Of a stretch of 64,000 bases of DNA, positions 40,584 to 49,567 are shown in pieces; position 1 is the first letter of the stretch, and each line of letters starts with the position of its first letter. The translations under genes were made by a program, and so were the position numbers. This stretch comes from Paenibacillus peoriae KCTC 3763 (GTDB lineage Bacteria > Bacillota > Bacilli > Paenibacillales > Paenibacillaceae). The notes beneath the pieces were generated by a model. That model worked only from the letters and a program-made list of their open reading frames with translations. It did not search any database and had not been told where the DNA came from. The DNA lies in contig NZ_AGFX01000011.1 of assembly GCF_000236805.1 (NCBI RefSeq), positions 744,001-808,000 on the forward strand, read 5' to 3'.

Positions 40584-41498
40584 GTGAATTCATCAAAATG
40601 GATATGGCGGTCTGTCGGTTCCATTTCCATCGCCGCTACACTGCTATTATTATACGGATTTATCGCCGCAGTGCGAAGTATCACGGCTCCAGAGCCGATG
40701 GTTAGCACTCCACCTGTAAATACTGGTTCATCGCAGACACCAGCTGCGCCATCTGTTACTACTCAGACGGGAGAGTTTCGGGTAGCTGCCATTGGCGATT
40801 CGCTGGCCAAGGGAACGGGGGATGACTCCGGCAGTGGTTTTGTGCGTCGATCGGTGAGCTTGTTAAATGGTCAGGAAGGTCATAAGGCGCAGCTCATCAA
40901 CAATCTGGGGATCAATGGACTGACGACTCAAGGACTATTAGCCAAGCTGGATGAGCCTGGTGTGTCTTATGTGCTAAAGAAGGCTAACGTTATTATTGTC
41001 TCGATTGGTGGCAATGATTTATTTCAGGGTGCACAGGCTGCCCAGACTGGTAAAGAGCCGCCTACACTTAGCAGTTTGCGCAAAGCCTTGCCTGAAGCCT
41101 CCAAACGTCTGCAAAAAGCCCTGACCAAAGTTGGGAAAATCAATCCGAAAGCTAAAATTATCTATGTCGGACTGTATAATCCATTTAGTGACCTGCCTGA
41201 AATGAAGGTGCCCGGCAACCTTGTTGTAACAGAATGGAATTTGGCAGCCATGGCGATTACCAACCAAAACAGTAATATGACGCTGATTCCAACTTTCGAT
41301 TTATTCCAGCAAAATCTTCCAGTCTATTTGTCATCAGATCATTTTCATCCCAACGGACAGGGCTATCAAGCGATCGCTGAACGGATAGCACAGGGATTTG
41401 CAGTTGCAGCGACGAAGGATACCAATCATGCAGATCGTGAGCAACAACCTGCCAACAGCCAGCCGGCTGAAGTGACGAAGGGAGGGAACAAGGAATGA
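40584..41498 (+). CDS. Membrane-anchored SGNH/GDSL hydrolase
   Basis: A 304-residue SGNH-fold esterase. One N-terminal membrane anchor (SIAATLLLLYGFIAAV) and a Pro/Thr-rich spacer are followed by the catalytic domain outside the cell. Block I serine is in AAIGDSLAKGTGDD, block III in VIIVSIGGNDLF, and the catalytic Asp/His pair in LSSDHFHPNGQGYQAIAE. It resembles Bacillus YpmR-type lipases, whose substrate is not established. The GTG start at 40584 follows CAGGAGGGAACACGA. Its stop overlaps the ATG of the ABC ATPase gene by 4 bp, so the hydrolase and ABC-2 exporter appear to form one functional unit, an unusual arrangement. Confidence 0.9.
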   Translation: MNSSKWIWRSVGSISIAATLLLLYGFIAAVRSITAPEPMVSTPPVNTGSSQTPAAPSVTTQTGEFRVAAIGDSLAKGTGDDSGSGFVRRSVSLLNGQEGHKAQLINNLGINGLTTQGLLAKLDEPGVSYVLKKANVIIVSIGGNDLFQGAQAAQTGKEPPTLSSLRKALPEASKRLQKALTKVGKINPKAKIIYVGLYNPFSDLPEMKVPGNLVVTEWNLAAMAITNQNSNMTLIPTFDLFQQNLPVYLSSDHFHPNGQGYQAIAERIAQGFAVAATKDTNHADREQQPANSQPAEVTKGGNKE

Positions 41499-42571
41499 GC
41501 ATCCAACCTGTCGACAAGACCGGAGCAGAAGCAACGCAGGATTCGACATCTGCCGATACAGCGTCCAGCTTCCATTCCACGAGCCAGCTTGGCAGCGTAG
41601 ACCAAGACAGAAGCGACAACGAAACGGTTCTCTCTGTTCAACACGTCAAGAAACGTATCAAACGTAAAATGATTATTCATGATGTAACATTCGACGTTCG
41701 TGCGGGTGAGATTTTTGGTTTTCTCGGCCCGAATGGCGCCGGAAAAACGACGACGATTCGTATGCTGGTCGACTTAATTAAGCCTACGGAAGGGACGATT
41801 ACGGTATGCGGCCACAATGTGAACCGTGATCCGGAGCAGGCTTTACGGCATATCGGCTCGATCGTAGAAAATCCAGAGGTATACAGCTATTTGACAGGTT
41901 GGGAGAACCTGGAGCATTTTGCCCGCATGCAGCCTGATGTAGACGAACAGCGTATCCGCGAGGTAGTTGAGCTGGTTCGTCTTGACCGTCGTATCCATGA
42001 TAAGGTAAGTACGTATTCACTGGGGATGCGCCAGCGTCTTGGCATAGCTCAAGCCCTGCTTGGCAGACCGAAGCTGCTTATTTTGGATGAACCGACGAAT
42101 GGCCTGGACCCCAAGGGAATTAAGGAAATGAGAGCTTTTATCCGTCTGCTCGCTTCCGAGGGCATGGCAGTGTTTGTTTCCAGTCATTTGCTCAGCGAAA
42201 TCCAGTTATTATGTGATCGAGTGGCTATTATTAGTCGGGGAAAGGTGCTGGCTGTCGGTGGTGTGCGGGAATTAGTCGAAACGCATTCGCGTATGGCCGT
42301 GTGGCAATTGGAACCTTTTGATCAGGGATTGGCCCTATTGCAAAAGTCCCCATTTGTGAAAATCATTACAAATGCCGATGAATTAATTGATGACAGCATT
42401 GTTGCTGCCAGCGGAGACAAGGCCATTTTTACAGAAATGGATGAAGAGCATATTGCGGAGCTAGTTGCACAAATGACAGCTTCCGGTATTTCCGTTAAAG
42501 GTGTAACCAAAATCAACCCTACACTGGAGCAGCTATTCCTGAAAATGACGGAAGGTGAGATACTTGAATAA
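41495..42571 (+). CDS. ABC-2-type transporter ATP-binding protein
   Basis: A 358-residue ATPase subunit. An atypical polar N-terminal extension of about 45 residues (for example TQDSTSADTASSFHSTSQLG) precedes the ATPase domain: Walker A GFLGPNGAGKTTTIRML (about 77-93), Q-loop ENPEVYSYLTGWENL, signature YSLGMRQRLG and Walker B KLLILDEPTNGLDP. A C-terminal regulatory part includes VKGVTKINPTLEQLFLKMTE. The extension is Ser/Thr-rich and acidic with no motif I know; a later start is possible, but the ATGA overlap with the upstream gene supports this one. The permease gene follows with an overlap. Confidence 0.93.
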   Translation: MSIQPVDKTGAEATQDSTSADTASSFHSTSQLGSVDQDRSDNETVLSVQHVKKRIKRKMIIHDVTFDVRAGEIFGFLGPNGAGKTTTIRMLVDLIKPTEGTITVCGHNVNRDPEQALRHIGSIVENPEVYSYLTGWENLEHFARMQPDVDEQRIREVVELVRLDRRIHDKVSTYSLGMRQRLGIAQALLGRPKLLILDEPTNGLDPKGIKEMRAFIRLLASEGMAVFVSSHLLSEIQLLCDRVAIISRGKVLAVGGVRELVETHSRMAVWQLEPFDQGLALLQKSPFVKIITNADELIDDSIVAASGDKAIFTEMDEEHIAELVAQMTASGISVKGVTKINPTLEQLFLKMTEGEILE

Positions 42572-43553
42572 CATTTTACCGCTCATACAAAATGAAACTC
42601 TGAAAATTATCAAGAAGAAACGATTTTATGTCATTTTACTTGTTTTGCTTGTGTTAGTGCCGATTTTTACGTACGCTCAATTGAAAGTAGCAGAAAATAA
42701 TCGTGAGAAATTCGGCAATGATTGGCGGCTGGAGTTGCGTCAGGCGATTACCGATAACCAAAACTCGCTTGGCAGCGACCGGGTTCCCGAGGAATGGAAG
42801 ACCTATCGGCGGGTTTTTGTCCAGCAGATGCAATATTATCTCGAAAATGACGTGAATCCAAATGAGCCAAGTGGCGTAACCTTTACCAGAGAGTTTATGG
42901 ATAATTCCATTAATCTGTTTGTTCCATTGCTGATTATGGCGATTGCCTCGGACCTGGTTTCAGGAGAACGGACGACAGGCACGATAAAAATGCTGCTGAC
43001 CCGTCCTGTCAGGCGGTGGAAAATACTGCTGAGCAAGCTGCTGACACTGTATATGTTTGTTTCGCTCATCATTTTGAGTGTATTCGTGATTAGTTACCTC
43101 ATCTCAGGCTTGTTTTTTGGCTATCGCGGTTTCAATGTGCCTGTATTTACCGGCTTCCAAATTGTTGGCTCGGCGGTGGATGTATCTGCGGTTCATGCAA
43201 TTCCACAATGGTATTATTTAATGCTGCAAGCCGGCTTGATCTGGTTTGTCAGTCTCGTGGTGGCATCGCTGGCCTTTATGGTATCTGTTCTGGTACGTAG
43301 TACGGCGGCTAGTATCGTGGTCATGATGGCTGCACTTATTTCGGGCACTATTTTAACGAATATGGCTTCATCTTGGCAGAGCGCAAAATATTTATTTATG
43401 GTTAACCTCGAATTAACCGATTATTTATCTGGAAGCCCCGCTCCGATTGAGGGGATGACCTTGCCGTTTTCTTTAACTGTGCTGGGCATTTGGGGGGGAG
43501 TGGCGTTGATTGTTTCATTCGCCGTCTTTACGAAACGGGATATATTGAATTAA
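42564..43553 (+). CDS. ABC-2-type permease
   Basis: A 329-residue integral membrane permease. After an N-terminal cytosolic stretch and first membrane segment (FYVILLVLLVLVPIFTYAQL) comes an extracytosolic loop of about 90 residues, then GERTTGTIKMLLTRPVRRWK, the coupling region typical of the family, and five further membrane segments (LLTLYMFVSLIILSVFVISY, FSLTVLGIWGGVALIVSFAV). The TTG at 42564 has AAGGTGAG five bases upstream; a GTG at 42555 three codons earlier is an alternative. It overlaps the ATPase gene and, with it, forms an exporter with the SGNH hydrolase. Substrate unknown. Confidence 0.9.
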   Translation: MNNILPLIQNETLKIIKKKRFYVILLVLLVLVPIFTYAQLKVAENNREKFGNDWRLELRQAITDNQNSLGSDRVPEEWKTYRRVFVQQMQYYLENDVNPNEPSGVTFTREFMDNSINLFVPLLIMAIASDLVSGERTTGTIKMLLTRPVRRWKILLSKLLTLYMFVSLIILSVFVISYLISGLFFGYRGFNVPVFTGFQIVGSAVDVSAVHAIPQWYYLMLQAGLIWFVSLVVASLAFMVSVLVRSTAASIVVMMAALISGTILTNMASSWQSAKYLFMVNLELTDYLSGSPAPIEGMTLPFSLTVLGIWGGVALIVSFAVFTKRDILN

Positions 43554-43651
43554 AATGGACAAGGTAAAAGAAAACATCTGTTTGCATTTCTGGTGAAAAT
43601 CATCAGAAATAAGGCAAAACACGGTTATGATTAGACAAAGGGGGAGCATGA

Positions 43652-45631
43652 ATGGTCGACAAAATCGACTTGTCTGCGGAAGCGTCCGGCACTCAGAACG
43701 GAGCTTTAGAATATGGCGCGGACGACATTCAAGTGCTCGAAGGGCTTGTGGCAGTACGCAAACGGCCGGGCATGTACATTGGGAGTACCAGCTCTTCGGG
43801 GCTGCATCATTTGGTATGGGAAATTGTAGACAACGCGGTGGATGAACATCTCGCCAAGTTTTGCTCTCGCATTGATATCACAATGCATAAGGACGGTTCT
43901 GTTACGGTAACAGACAACGGGCGCGGTATTCCGACTGGAATGCACAAAACGGGAATTCCGACGCCTCAGGTTGTATTCACCATTTTGCACGCCGGAGGTA
44001 AATTTGGCGGTTCGGGATACAAAAAGTCCGGAGGTCTGCACGGTGTGGGTGCGTCTGTAACGAACGCTCTTTCGGAATGGCTTGAAGTGGAAATTTACCG
44101 GGACGGCAAGATTCACCGTCAGCGGTTTGAATATTGGCAGGACAAGAAGGGCGTGGAGCATGTAGGGGAACCGACCACAGGCCTTGAAGTGCTGGGCAAT
44201 ACCAACAAGACAGGCACGAAAATTACATTTAAACCGGATATTCGCGTTTTCCAGGCAGGCATTCACTTTAACTACGATACGCTGGCTGAGCGTCTTCAGG
44301 AAATTGCTTTTCTGAATTCGGGACTTCGTATTCAGCTTAAAGACGAACGCAGCGGGAAGTCAGATGAATATTATTATGAGGGTGGAGCAAGCCAGTTTGT
44401 TGCTTTTCTGAATGAGGGCAAGGATGTTCTGCATGATGTTATTCACTTTAGTGCTGAAAAAGAAGACATTGAAGTGGAAATTGCCATTCAGTATAATGCG
44501 GGTTATACAGAGACGATTGCTTCGTTTGTTAACTCTATTCCGACACGGGGTGGGGGGACGCATGAGACAGGATTCAAAACCGCTTACACTCGGGTCATGA
44601 ATGATTATGCACGCCGAACCGTGATGCTGAAGGAAAAGGATAAAAATCTGGAGGGCAATGATCTGCGTGAGGGCATGATGGCTGTCATCAGTGTCAAGAT
44701 GGCTGAGGTTGAATTTGTCGGTCAGACCAAGGACCAACTGGGCAGTGCTTCGGCACGGAGTACGGTGGATGCCATCGTATCTGAGCAGATGCAGCGTTTT
44801 CTGGAAGAGAATCCGCAGATCGCGCAGACCTTGATCAAGAAGGCCATTCAGGCCTCCAGAGCGCGCGAGGCTGCACGTAAGGCCCGGGACGAAATGCGTT
44901 CAGGCAAGAAGCGTAGTGAAAGCTCGAATCTGAACGGCAAGCTGTCGCCTGCGCAGTCCAAGGATTTTACACGCAATGAGCTGTTTATCGTGGAAGGTGA
45001 CTCGGCCGGGGGCTCGGCCAAACAGGGACGGGATTCCAAAATTCAGGCTATTTTGCCGTTAAAGGGCAAGCCGATGAATCCGGAGAAATCCAAACTGGCG
45101 GATATTATGAAAAATGATGAGTACCGTGCTATTACAGCAGCGATTGGTGCGGGGGTAGGAACCGAGTTTTCGCTGGAAGACAGCAATTATTCAAAAATCA
45201 TCATTATGACCGATGCTGATACGGATGGCGCGCATATTCAAGTGCTGCTGTTGACGTTTTTTTATCGGTACATGAAAGAGCTCATAGACGCAGGACGCAT
45301 ATATATTGCTCAGCCGCCATTGTATAAAATAACTCGCAAGTCGGGTAAGCTCGAAACCGTACGCTATGCATGGACTGATGAGCAGCTTGAAAATTACTTG
45401 AAAGAATTTGGACGGAATTTTGAGCTTCAACGCTATAAAGGACTCGGGGAGATGAACCCTGATCAGTTATGGGAAACGACAATGAATCCCGAGTCACGCA
45501 CCCTGTTGCGCGTTCAGATTGAGGATGCTGCCAAGGCTGAACGCCGTGTGTCCACATTGATGGGTGATAAGGTGGATCCGCGCAAGCGCTGGATCGTGGA
45601 AAACGTGGATTTCACGGAATACGTAGAGTAG
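43652..45631 (+). CDS. parE: DNA topoisomerase IV subunit B
   Basis: The ATPase subunit of topoisomerase IV, which unlinks daughter chromosomes; 659 residues. GHKL ATPase motifs: VWEIVDNAVDEHLA, TVTDNGRGIPTGMH and KSGGLHGVGASVTNALS. The TOPRIM domain has FIVEGDSAGGSAKQGRD and MTDADTDGAHIQVLLL, and the ending shows RYKGLGEMNPDQLWETTM. It is distinguished from GyrB by its length (no large insertion) and by being followed directly by parC. The ATG at 43652 has AGGGGGAG just upstream; an out-of-frame ATG lies four bases earlier. Confidence 0.96.
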   Translation: MVDKIDLSAEASGTQNGALEYGADDIQVLEGLVAVRKRPGMYIGSTSSSGLHHLVWEIVDNAVDEHLAKFCSRIDITMHKDGSVTVTDNGRGIPTGMHKTGIPTPQVVFTILHAGGKFGGSGYKKSGGLHGVGASVTNALSEWLEVEIYRDGKIHRQRFEYWQDKKGVEHVGEPTTGLEVLGNTNKTGTKITFKPDIRVFQAGIHFNYDTLAERLQEIAFLNSGLRIQLKDERSGKSDEYYYEGGASQFVAFLNEGKDVLHDVIHFSAEKEDIEVEIAIQYNAGYTETIASFVNSIPTRGGGTHETGFKTAYTRVMNDYARRTVMLKEKDKNLEGNDLREGMMAVISVKMAEVEFVGQTKDQLGSASARSTVDAIVSEQMQRFLEENPQIAQTLIKKAIQASRAREAARKARDEMRSGKKRSESSNLNGKLSPAQSKDFTRNELFIVEGDSAGGSAKQGRDSKIQAILPLKGKPMNPEKSKLADIMKNDEYRAITAAIGAGVGTEFSLEDSNYSKIIIMTDADTDGAHIQVLLLTFFYRYMKELIDAGRIYIAQPPLYKITRKSGKLETVRYAWTDEQLENYLKEFGRNFELQRYKGLGEMNPDQLWETTMNPESRTLLRVQIEDAAKAERRVSTLMGDKVDPRKRWIVENVDFTEYVE

Positions 45632-45653
45632 TGTTATTAAATGAGGTGTAGAC

Positions 45654-48116
45654 ATGAGCTTATCGGAGCAATTTTTGCCAGCGAATTTGGAGGAAATGGT
45701 CGGTGACCGCTTCGGCCGATATTCCAAATATATAATTCAGGATCGGGCGATACCTGATGTACGGGACGGATTAAAGCCCGTGCAACGCCGGATTCTGTAC
45801 TCGATGTACGATTCGGGGAATACACCGGAAAAAGCATATCGTAAATCCGCCAAAACCGTTGGGGACGTTATGGGTAATTACCATCCTCACGGTGATTCAT
45901 CTATTTACGATGGGATGGTACGGATGGCGCAGCCTTGGAAAATGAGCCACGTACTGGTGGATGGTCACGGCAACTGGGGTTCCCAGGACGACGATCCTGC
46001 GGCAGCTATGCGTTACACGGAGGCGCGCTTGTCTCCGATCGCAATGGAAATGCTGCGTGATATCGAAAAACGTACGGTTTTGTTCAAGGATAACTTTGAT
46101 AACTCGGCAAAGGAACCTGTTGTGCTGCCATCCCGTTACCCGAATCTGCTGGTGAACGGCTCCAGCGGGATTTCAGCGGGATTTGCAACCGAGATACCAA
46201 CGCATAGTTTGCGTGAGGTCATTGACGCCACCATCGCAGTGATGGAAAAGCCGGAGATTGAGCTGGAAGAGATTATGACCTTTATTAAGGGTCCGGATTT
46301 CCCCACTGGCGGACTGATTATGGGTGGCGAAGGCATCAAGGAGGCTTACAGAACAGGCAAAGGACGTATTTATATCCGTTCCAAGACGGAAATTCAATCC
46401 TTGCGTGGAGGTAAGCAGCAACTGGTCATTACAGAGATTCCTTACCAGATTGTCAAATCCAGACTTGTAACCGCAATGGAGAATATCCGTCTGGAGAAAA
46501 AGGTGGAAGGAATTGCCGAGGTTCGTGACGAGAGTGGGCGAAATGGCCTGCGTATTGTTGTGGAACTGAAGAAGGAAGCTGATGCGGAAGGGATTTTGGC
46601 GTATCTGCTGAAAAAAACCGATCTCCAGGTGGCATATAATTTCAATATGGTTGCTATTGTGAATAAAGCGCCGCACCAGCTTGGATTAAAGTCCATTTTG
46701 GAAGCGTATATCGCTCATCAACGTGAGGTTGTTACAAACCGTATCCAATACGAGCTGGAAAAGGCGGAGGATCGCGCCCATGTACTGGAAGGTTTGGTCA
46801 AGGCGCTGAACATTCTGGATGAAGTCATCGCGGCTATTAAAGCTTCTAAAAATCGCCAGGATGCGCAAAATAATTTGCAATGGATGTTTGGCTTTAGCGA
46901 ACGTCAGGCGGATTCGATCTTGACCTTGCAATTGTACCGTCTTACAAATCTTGAAATTACCACTCTCGAAAAAGAGCTGGCTGACATTCAGAAAAAAATC
47001 GCTCAATACCGCTCTATTCTGGAAAGTGACCGCAAGCTGATCAGTCTGATCCGCAAGGAACTTCTCGAAATTCGTGAAAAGTACGGTATGGATCGTCGTT
47101 CCGAGATACAGGGTGAGGTAGAAGAGATTAAGGTGAATCTGGAGGTCATGGTTGCGGCAGAGGACGTGCTGCTGACCCTCTCGAAAGATGGCTATGTGAA
47201 GCGTACAAGTATGCTGTCGTTCACTCGGTCCGGCGGGGAGCGTTCCAATTCCGGTGTTAAAGAAGGAGACTATATTACCCAATTCCTTGATGTGAACACA
47301 CTGGATGTACTGCTCGTCTTCACCCAGCGTGGACAATACTTTTTGCTGCCTGTACATCAGATACCTGAGTATAAGTGGAAGGAGCCAGGCACTCCGATTG
47401 TCAATGTTATTTCGCTATCGAAGGAAGATCGTATCGTAAGCGTTATTCCGGTCAAAAACATGGAGGAAATCGGCAAAAGTCTGGTGTTTTTAACCAAAAA
47501 AGGGCAAGTCAAGCGAACAGAACTGACAGAATATGCTACAAAGCGCTCCAGTGCCGTAGCCGCCTGCAAGGTGGTAGGGGACGATGAGATCGTATCAGTA
47601 ACGTTAAGCGACAATACCAAGGATATCATGCTGATTACCCGTGCGGGGATGAGCATACGCTTCAAGGAGCAAGAGGTTAATGCCATGGGCCGCGTTTCGG
47701 CTGGTGTCAAAGGGATACAACTGGCGGAAGGCGATGAAATTGTGGCAGCGCTGTGGGTGGAAGAGGATGAAGGAGAGGTGCTGGTGCTAACCGAATCCGG
47801 TTATGGCAAGCGTACACTTCTGCTCGATTATCCTTCTCAGGGAAGAGGCGGTAAAGGAATCGCCACCTTCGAATTCAAGGAAGGCAAGCGGGTACGTTCG
47901 AATGGAACTCGAATCGTGGCTGCCTTCTATTGCCGTGAAGCTATTCAGTTGCAGGTCATCACTTCAGAAGGACAAATGTTGTCGTTCCTTTCAGAAAAAG
48001 CTCCGCTAGCCGACCGTAAGGATACGGGTAAGCTGCTCGCTCCTGTGGAAAAGAAAGACGAAATTGTGAACGTGCTGCAGCATAGTGAGCCGCAGACTTC
48101 ACAGTCCGTAGAATAA
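45654..48116 (+). CDS. parC: DNA topoisomerase IV subunit A
   Basis: The DNA-cleaving subunit of topoisomerase IV, 820 residues, 22 bp after parE. The catalytic tyrosine is Y121 in [15 protein letters not shown]. The quinolone-binding region reads [20 protein letters not shown]: the serine equivalent to S. aureus GrlA Ser80 is present (S82), while the position of Glu84 is Asp (D86). C-terminal beta-pinwheel repeats are visible ([54 protein letters not shown]). The SD TGAGGTGTAGAC is good. A terminator follows. Confidence 0.96.
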   Translation: MSLSEQFLPANLEEMVGDRFGRYSKYIIQDRAIPDVRDGLKPVQRRILYSMYDSGNTPEKAYRKSAKTVGDVMGNYHPHGDSSIYDGMVRMAQPWKMSHVLVDGHGNWGSQDDDPAAAMRYTEARLSPIAMEMLRDIEKRTVLFKDNFDNSAKEPVVLPSRYPNLLVNGSSGISAGFATEIPTHSLREVIDATIAVMEKPEIELEEIMTFIKGPDFPTGGLIMGGEGIKEAYRTGKGRIYIRSKTEIQSLRGGKQQLVITEIPYQIVKSRLVTAMENIRLEKKVEGIAEVRDESGRNGLRIVVELKKEADAEGILAYLLKKTDLQVAYNFNMVAIVNKAPHQLGLKSILEAYIAHQREVVTNRIQYELEKAEDRAHVLEGLVKALNILDEVIAAIKASKNRQDAQNNLQWMFGFSERQADSILTLQLYRLTNLEITTLEKELADIQKKIAQYRSILESDRKLISLIRKELLEIREKYGMDRRSEIQGEVEEIKVNLEVMVAAEDVLLTLSKDGYVKRTSMLSFTRSGGERSNSGVKEGDYITQFLDVNTLDVLLVFTQRGQYFLLPVHQIPEYKWKEPGTPIVNVISLSKEDRIVSVIPVKNMEEIGKSLVFLTKKGQVKRTELTEYATKRSSAVAACKVVGDDEIVSVTLSDNTKDIMLITRAGMSIRFKEQEVNAMGRVSAGVKGIQLAEGDEIVAALWVEEDEGEVLVLTESGYGKRTLLLDYPSQGRGGKGIATFEFKEGKRVRSNGTRIVAAFYCREAIQLQVITSEGQMLSFLSEKAPLADRKDTGKLLAPVEKKDEIVNVLQHSEPQTSQSVE

Positions 48117-48390
48117 TTGTGAAGTCAAGCGCTGTTTAGCTCGAAAAAGAGAGGTCCTCACGTGCCAATCCGGCACGAATGAGGACCTTTTTGCCGTCAT
48201 GCTGTCGAACCTTGAAAAGCCTCCAAAACCGGAGTGAGACTTCCTTCCCGTTTTCAATGAATGCCCCAAAAACAGCAGGAAACCAGGGGGAAGTGGCGAA
48301 AATTTAATGTGATGAAATACAATCCGGACGGTGGCCGATGCGGTAACTTTGTTTTTTTACCGATCCTGTTATTCAAAGGAGTGAGGCAAA
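48117..48390. other. Intergenic region after parC
   Basis: Holds the parC terminator (48152-48192) and the upstream region of a MarR gene. I see no convincing -35/-10 pair or operator. Confidence 0.4.
48152..48192 (+). terminator. Intrinsic terminator after parEC
   Basis: AGGTCCTCACGTGCC pairs with GGCACGAATGAGGACCT, followed by four T. Confidence 0.92.
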
Positions 48391-48861
48391 ATGCAAACGA
48401 TCGAATTTGCGAAAATCTGGTCCAGAATGGCTAAGGATTACAAGGCTCATATGGAGCAGCAGTTGGCTCCATCACTAACTGAGGCTCAGCTCACGGTGCT
48501 GGAGGTTCTGAACGAATACGGCCGCATGAAGCCGTCTCAATTGATCCCGTATCTGGCCACCACCCCTGCGGCGATTACAATGCTGCTGGATCGAATGGAG
48601 CGGAATCGACTGGTCACCCGTTTTAGAGACGTAAAGGACCGCAGAATTGTATGGATTGTCATATCAGATCAAGGTAGAGAAGAGGCGGAACGCGGTTTGC
48701 AGATCCGTGATGATTTTTTGGGCTCCGCACTAAACCGGATTTCTCAGCATAATCAAAATTTGCTGGTCTATTTGTTGGGTAAAATCACAACAAAGACGAA
48801 AACTTCAGTATCGACAAGTGAGGCAGCGGGAGAAAAGGAACAAATCGAGCAAGCAGAGTAA
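48391..48861 (+). CDS. MarR-family regulator (stand-alone)
   Basis: A 156-residue MarR-type winged-helix regulator. The DNA-binding part runs LTVLEVLNEYGRMKPSQLIP, YLATTPAAITMLLDRMERN and FRDVKDRRIVWIVISDQG. The C-terminal 25 residues are Glu/Ser/Thr-rich and probably disordered. The SD AAAGGAGTGAGGCAAA precedes the ATG. It lies between two terminators, so its target is not indicated by an operon; the next gene is a different MarR protein with its own target pump. Confidence 0.92.
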   Translation: MQTIEFAKIWSRMAKDYKAHMEQQLAPSLTEAQLTVLEVLNEYGRMKPSQLIPYLATTPAAITMLLDRMERNRLVTRFRDVKDRRIVWIVISDQGREEAERGLQIRDDFLGSALNRISQHNQNLLVYLLGKITTKTKTSVSTSEAAGEKEQIEQAE

Positions 48862-48890
48862 CACACATCTCTAATAGCAATTACGATCGT

Positions 48891-48933
48891 GCGGATAGAA
48901 ATGTCCATGAGGGCATTTCTATCCGCATTTTTT
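48891..48933 (+). terminator. Terminator after the first MarR gene
   Basis: GCGGATAGAAATGTCC pairs with GGGCATTTCTATCCGC around ATGA, then six T. Confidence 0.92.
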
Positions 48934-48964
48934 GTACTACAAACAGGCGGTCATTGGGTTAAAG

Positions 48965-49003
48965 TTGACATATACATAGAAAGTGATAAAATTAGTTATA
49001 ACT
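48965..49003 (+). promoter_or_regulatory. Promoter and MarR-type operator of the marR-MFS operon
   Basis: TTGACA (48965-48970), 16 bp, TAAAAT (48987-48992) is a strong promoter. AGTTATAACT at 48994-49003 is a perfect palindrome, with flanks extending it (TTAGTTATAACTTA), placed over the predicted start point; a typical autorepression site for a MarR dimer. Confidence 0.65.
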
Positions 49004-49081
49004 TAATAACATTTTGTATGCGAATAGTTGCTTGATTATGTATATGAAGTGTAATGGGAAATGGGAAGAAGGATGGTTCCA

Positions 49082-49567
49082 ATGGAGGACAGAGAGAAGG
49101 AAAGACTTGAGGTGTACCGGATTATTCAGTCGATCAGAGAGGTTAACAAAACGATATTTCACGCCTTCTGGAATGAAGAACGGCATTTGGATCTGACTGC
49201 CATTCAGCATTTGGTGCTGTCTGTTTTGAATAAACGGCCCAGCATTGGGTTATCTGAGCTGGCGGACATCGCCCGTATGGGGCACAGCTCCATGAGCGGC
49301 GTGATTGATCGTCTGGCGAAAGCCGGGTATGTCGCTCGTGAACGAGATGAGCATGATCGCAGATCATTGGTGCTGTCCCTGACGCCCAAAGGAAAAGATA
49401 CTATGCAAAAAGTGGATGTGATGTGGATGGAACGCATCCTGCCTATTTTAGACATTCCAAAGGAGCAGCTGGACATGGTTCTGGATATCCACAAGCAAAT
49501 GATTATGAAACTGACATCGAAGGGAATGAATCAACTTGAGCAGTCCTCAAATGACACTACCAGGTAA
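49082..49567 (+). CDS. MarR-family repressor of the adjacent exporter
   Basis: A MarR-type winged-helix protein of 161 residues from the ATG at 49082. Core motifs: LTAIQHLVLSVLNKRPSIGL, ADIARMGHSSMSGVIDRLAK, GYVARERDEHDRRSLVLSLT. Three in-frame ATGs compete (49061, 49073, 49082); the last has AAGG at good spacing, and all give the same domain. Its 3' end overlaps the exporter gene by 32 bp, so both are cotranslated from the same operon with a palindrome in the promoter. The simplest model is a repressor released by the pump's substrate. Confidence 0.92.
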   Translation: MEDREKERLEVYRIIQSIREVNKTIFHAFWNEERHLDLTAIQHLVLSVLNKRPSIGLSELADIARMGHSSMSGVIDRLAKAGYVARERDEHDRRSLVLSLTPKGKDTMQKVDVMWMERILPILDIPKEQLDMVLDIHKQMIMKLTSKGMNQLEQSSNDTTR

